A stretch of 10,291 nucleotides of DNA. Origin: Candidatus Cloacimonadota bacterium. GTDB lineage: Bacteria; Cloacimonadota; Cloacimonadia; Cloacimonadales; Cloacimonadaceae. Below the pieces are notes generated by a model, which did not search any database, was not told where the DNA came from, and saw only the letters and a list, made by a program, of their open reading frames with translations. The translations under genes and the position numbers were made by a program. The stretch lies in assembly GCA_023228285.1 (NCBI GenBank), contig JALOBM010000066.1, positions 1 to 10,291 on the forward strand, read 5' to 3'. Of the stretch, positions 8,695 through 10,291 are shown piece after piece (the first letter of the stretch is position 1; each line of letters begins with the position of its first letter).

Positions 8695-10023
8695 ACACAA
8701 GAATATCTAGTAGAAGAGTATGACGAGCTGGAACCAGTAGAATGGGACGAGCTTGAAAACGAAGAAGAAAGCGCCTTTATAGCTTCTGTGATCAGGAAAA
8801 GCGACAAACCTGAGGAGAACGAAGCCTCTTTGGACGAAATGGAGCGCCTGGCTGACACCGCTGGTATCGCTATCTTGGGCAGATACACTCAGAAACGTAC
8901 TCAACCAGAACGCAGCAGCTACTTTGGCAAAGGCTTTCTGGAAGAACTGAGCGCCAAGATGCTCCAGGCAGGAGCTCAGCTCCTCATCGTGAACGACGAA
9001 CTCTCCCCCATCCAAGCCCGCAACATCGAAAAAAGCTATCATATCAAAGTAATAGACCGCACAGAAGTTATCCTCACAATCTTCCACAAACATGCGCAAA
9101 CCAAAGAAGCAAAGCTCCAGGTAAAGCTGGCTGAGCTTCAGTATCAATTGCCGCGTCTGAAACGACTCTGGGGGCATTTTGACAAAGAGCGGGGCAGTGT
9201 GCGCGCCACCGGCGGATCCGCCTCACGTGGTATGGGTGAAAAACAGATTGAGATCGATAAGCGCCTCATACACCAGCAAATCCGAAAGATAAGCACAGCC
9301 ATCGACCAAATTACTCAGCACAAAGAAACCCAGCGCAAACAACGTGAAGCCAGTAAAAAGATCTGCCTGGTGGGCTATACCAATGCCGGTAAATCCACTC
9401 TGTTCAATCGCCTCACCGATGCAGGCGTACTGGTTGAAGATCGGCTTTTTGCCACTCTGGATTCAACCAGCAGGCAGTTAAAGCTGTCCACAGGTGCTCC
9501 GGCCGTGATCTCCGATACCGTAGGTTTCATTGCCAATCTACCACACCATCTGGTCGCCTCTTTCCGTGCTACGTTGATGGAAGCTGTAGATGCCGATTTG
9601 CTCTTGCATGTTGTCGATATCGCAGACCCTCGCCATGAGTACTATATCCAGCAGGTGAATGAAGTGCTCAAATCCATCGGAGCGGAAGACATCCCCCAGC
9701 TTTTGGTTTTGAATAAAAATGATCTGATCGATGACAGGATGAAGACCATCATGAAGCGGTACTACAAGGATGCTATCGCCATTAGCGCTGTGCAGGACAC
9801 AGGAATCGATGAGCTGTTGGTAAAGATTGAGACTGTGCTGATGGACAACCGCTCCTACAACCTGCATCTGCCCTATTCGCAGACAGCTCTGGTCTCCCGC
9901 CTGCACGATGTCGGCATCATCGAAAGCGAGGATTACCAGGAAGACGGAATCCACCTGAAAGTTACGCTTCCCGCAATGGATAAATACCTGATTGAGGAGT
10001 ATATAGTCCCGGACGAGCAATAA
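8692..10023 (+). CDS. hflX: GTPase HflX
   Basis: This 443-residue protein matches the HflX family: an N-terminal nucleotide-binding-like domain with SSYFGKGFLEEL, then a coiled linker, then an Era/Obg-like GTPase domain. The GTPase motifs are complete: P-loop GYTNAGKST (228-236), DTVGF (275-279), NKND (341-344) and SAVQ (365-368). The family glycine-rich linker, usually close to GGxGxRGPGETQLETDRR, is GGSASRGMGEKQIEIDKR here (174-191), so it is recognisable but divergent. HflX binds the 50S subunit and splits or rescues stalled ribosomes, particularly under stress, and acts in the cytoplasm. Unusually, the first 27 residues are very acidic (13 Asp or Glu and no Lys or Arg). The gene follows the protease in the same direction but has no clear functional tie to it. 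Confidence 0.95.
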   Translation: MTQEYLVEEYDELEPVEWDELENEEESAFIASVIRKSDKPEENEASLDEMERLADTAGIAILGRYTQKRTQPERSSYFGKGFLEELSAKMLQAGAQLLIVNDELSPIQARNIEKSYHIKVIDRTEVILTIFHKHAQTKEAKLQVKLAELQYQLPRLKRLWGHFDKERGSVRATGGSASRGMGEKQIEIDKRLIHQQIRKISTAIDQITQHKETQRKQREASKKICLVGYTNAGKSTLFNRLTDAGVLVEDRLFATLDSTSRQLKLSTGAPAVISDTVGFIANLPHHLVASFRATLMEAVDADLLLHVVDIADPRHEYYIQQVNEVLKSIGAEDIPQLLVLNKNDLIDDRMKTIMKRYYKDAIAISAVQDTGIDELLVKIETVLMDNRSYNLHLPYSQTALVSRLHDVGIIESEDYQEDGIHLKVTLPAMDKYLIEEYIVPDEQ

Positions 10024-10038
10024 TTAACCGGGCTTTGC

Positions 10039-10086
10039 CTGTAGTATCAAGTTAAGCTTGGAGTGGCAATCTCCGGAGTGCTACAG
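10039..10086 (+). other. Possible nested hairpin downstream of hflX
   Basis: CTGTAG (10039-10044) and CTACAG (10081-10086) are exact inverted arms. Wobble pairs extend the stem to nine. Inside it, GGAG (10060-10063) pairs with CTCC (10071-10074), and two G-U pairs extend this inner stem around a seven-base loop. No T-tract follows, so it is not a simple intrinsic terminator. It might be a 3' untranslated structure, an RNA processing site or chance. Confidence 0.25.
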
Positions 10087-10228
10087 CGACCGAAGGAACT
10101 TTTGAACCCAAACAATGCACTGGAGTAACAAGACACCTATGCTATCTATATCTGTTAAAATAAGTTACTAATCTTTCCCAGTAGCCCATGTGATTGAGAG
10201 GCAGTAAAATAGCTTAAAATACTTCTTG

Positions 10229-10291
10229 ACAAAAACACCTCGTATATTATTGTTGCTTTATGCTTTAGGCAAGGAATAACAACGAGGTGTT
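10229..10291 (-). terminator. Long hairpin, probable minus-strand terminator
   Basis: AACACCTCGT (10234-10243) and ACGAGGTGTT (10282-10291) are perfect 10-base inverted arms. After a one-base bulge, TATTATT (10245-10251) faces AATAACA (10275-10281), and then TTGC (10253-10256) pairs with GCAA (10269-10272). Read on the minus strand the single imperfect pair in the second block is a G-U wobble, whereas on the plus strand it is an A-C mismatch, and the hairpin runs into five Ts followed by GTC. This fits an intrinsic terminator for a minus-strand gene lying beyond the right edge, convergent with hflX. Sequence past 10291 is needed to judge whether it also works for hflX. Confidence 0.45.

Noticed and set aside
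10071..10078. CTCCGGAG perfect eight-base palindrome
   Set aside because: It is a single short site, better explained as part of the nested hairpin or as chance.

Overview
The window looks like chromosomal DNA of a Gram-negative bacterium that uses the type IX secretion system (T9SS). Two very large proteins with signal peptides end in C-terminal domains of the T9SS sorting type (PNP motif, SSGVY motif, short final strand). Between them lies a beta-barrel protein resembling the PorV/PorQ family. The combination of M6-type and S8-type proteases, FG-GAP-like repeats and FlgD-like tails, at moderate GC and without a Bacteroidota-type promoter, suggests Candidatus Cloacimonadota or a relative in the wider FCB group. 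That assignment is inference and could be wrong at phylum level.

Layout. Positions 1-287 are AT-rich and hold no gene I can support, apart from a candidate sigma70-type promoter (198-226) and a small palindrome (150-162). Four genes then run in the same direction: an M6-like secreted protein (288-3443), the PorV/PorQ-like barrel (3466-4368), a subtilisin-type S8 protease (4403-8629) and the GTPase HflX (8692-10023). The gaps are 22, 34 and 62 bases. I see no terminator in any of them, so the first three genes, and possibly hflX, are probably cotranscribed. Positions 10024-10291 are non-coding and contain two possible hairpins: a nested one at 10039-10086, and a long one at the right edge (10234-10291) that reads best as a terminator for a minus-strand gene beyond the window. 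Between these two, about 10087-10230, I see nothing.

How the genes may work together. The M6-like protein and the subtilisin would cross the inner membrane by Sec and then be exported by T9SS. PorV is known to bring T9SS cargo to the attachment complex, so a PorV/PorQ-like barrel encoded between two cargo genes suggests a dedicated secretion unit. The most striking detail is that the M6-like protein carries HQFGH where the zinc-protease motif HExxH is expected, and Thr where the family usually has Asp (GLPDLYD). It may be a catalytically dead, binding or scaffold relative. The subtilisin has an intact Asp-His-Ser triad. HflX is a ribosome-associated GTPase with no obvious link to secretion.
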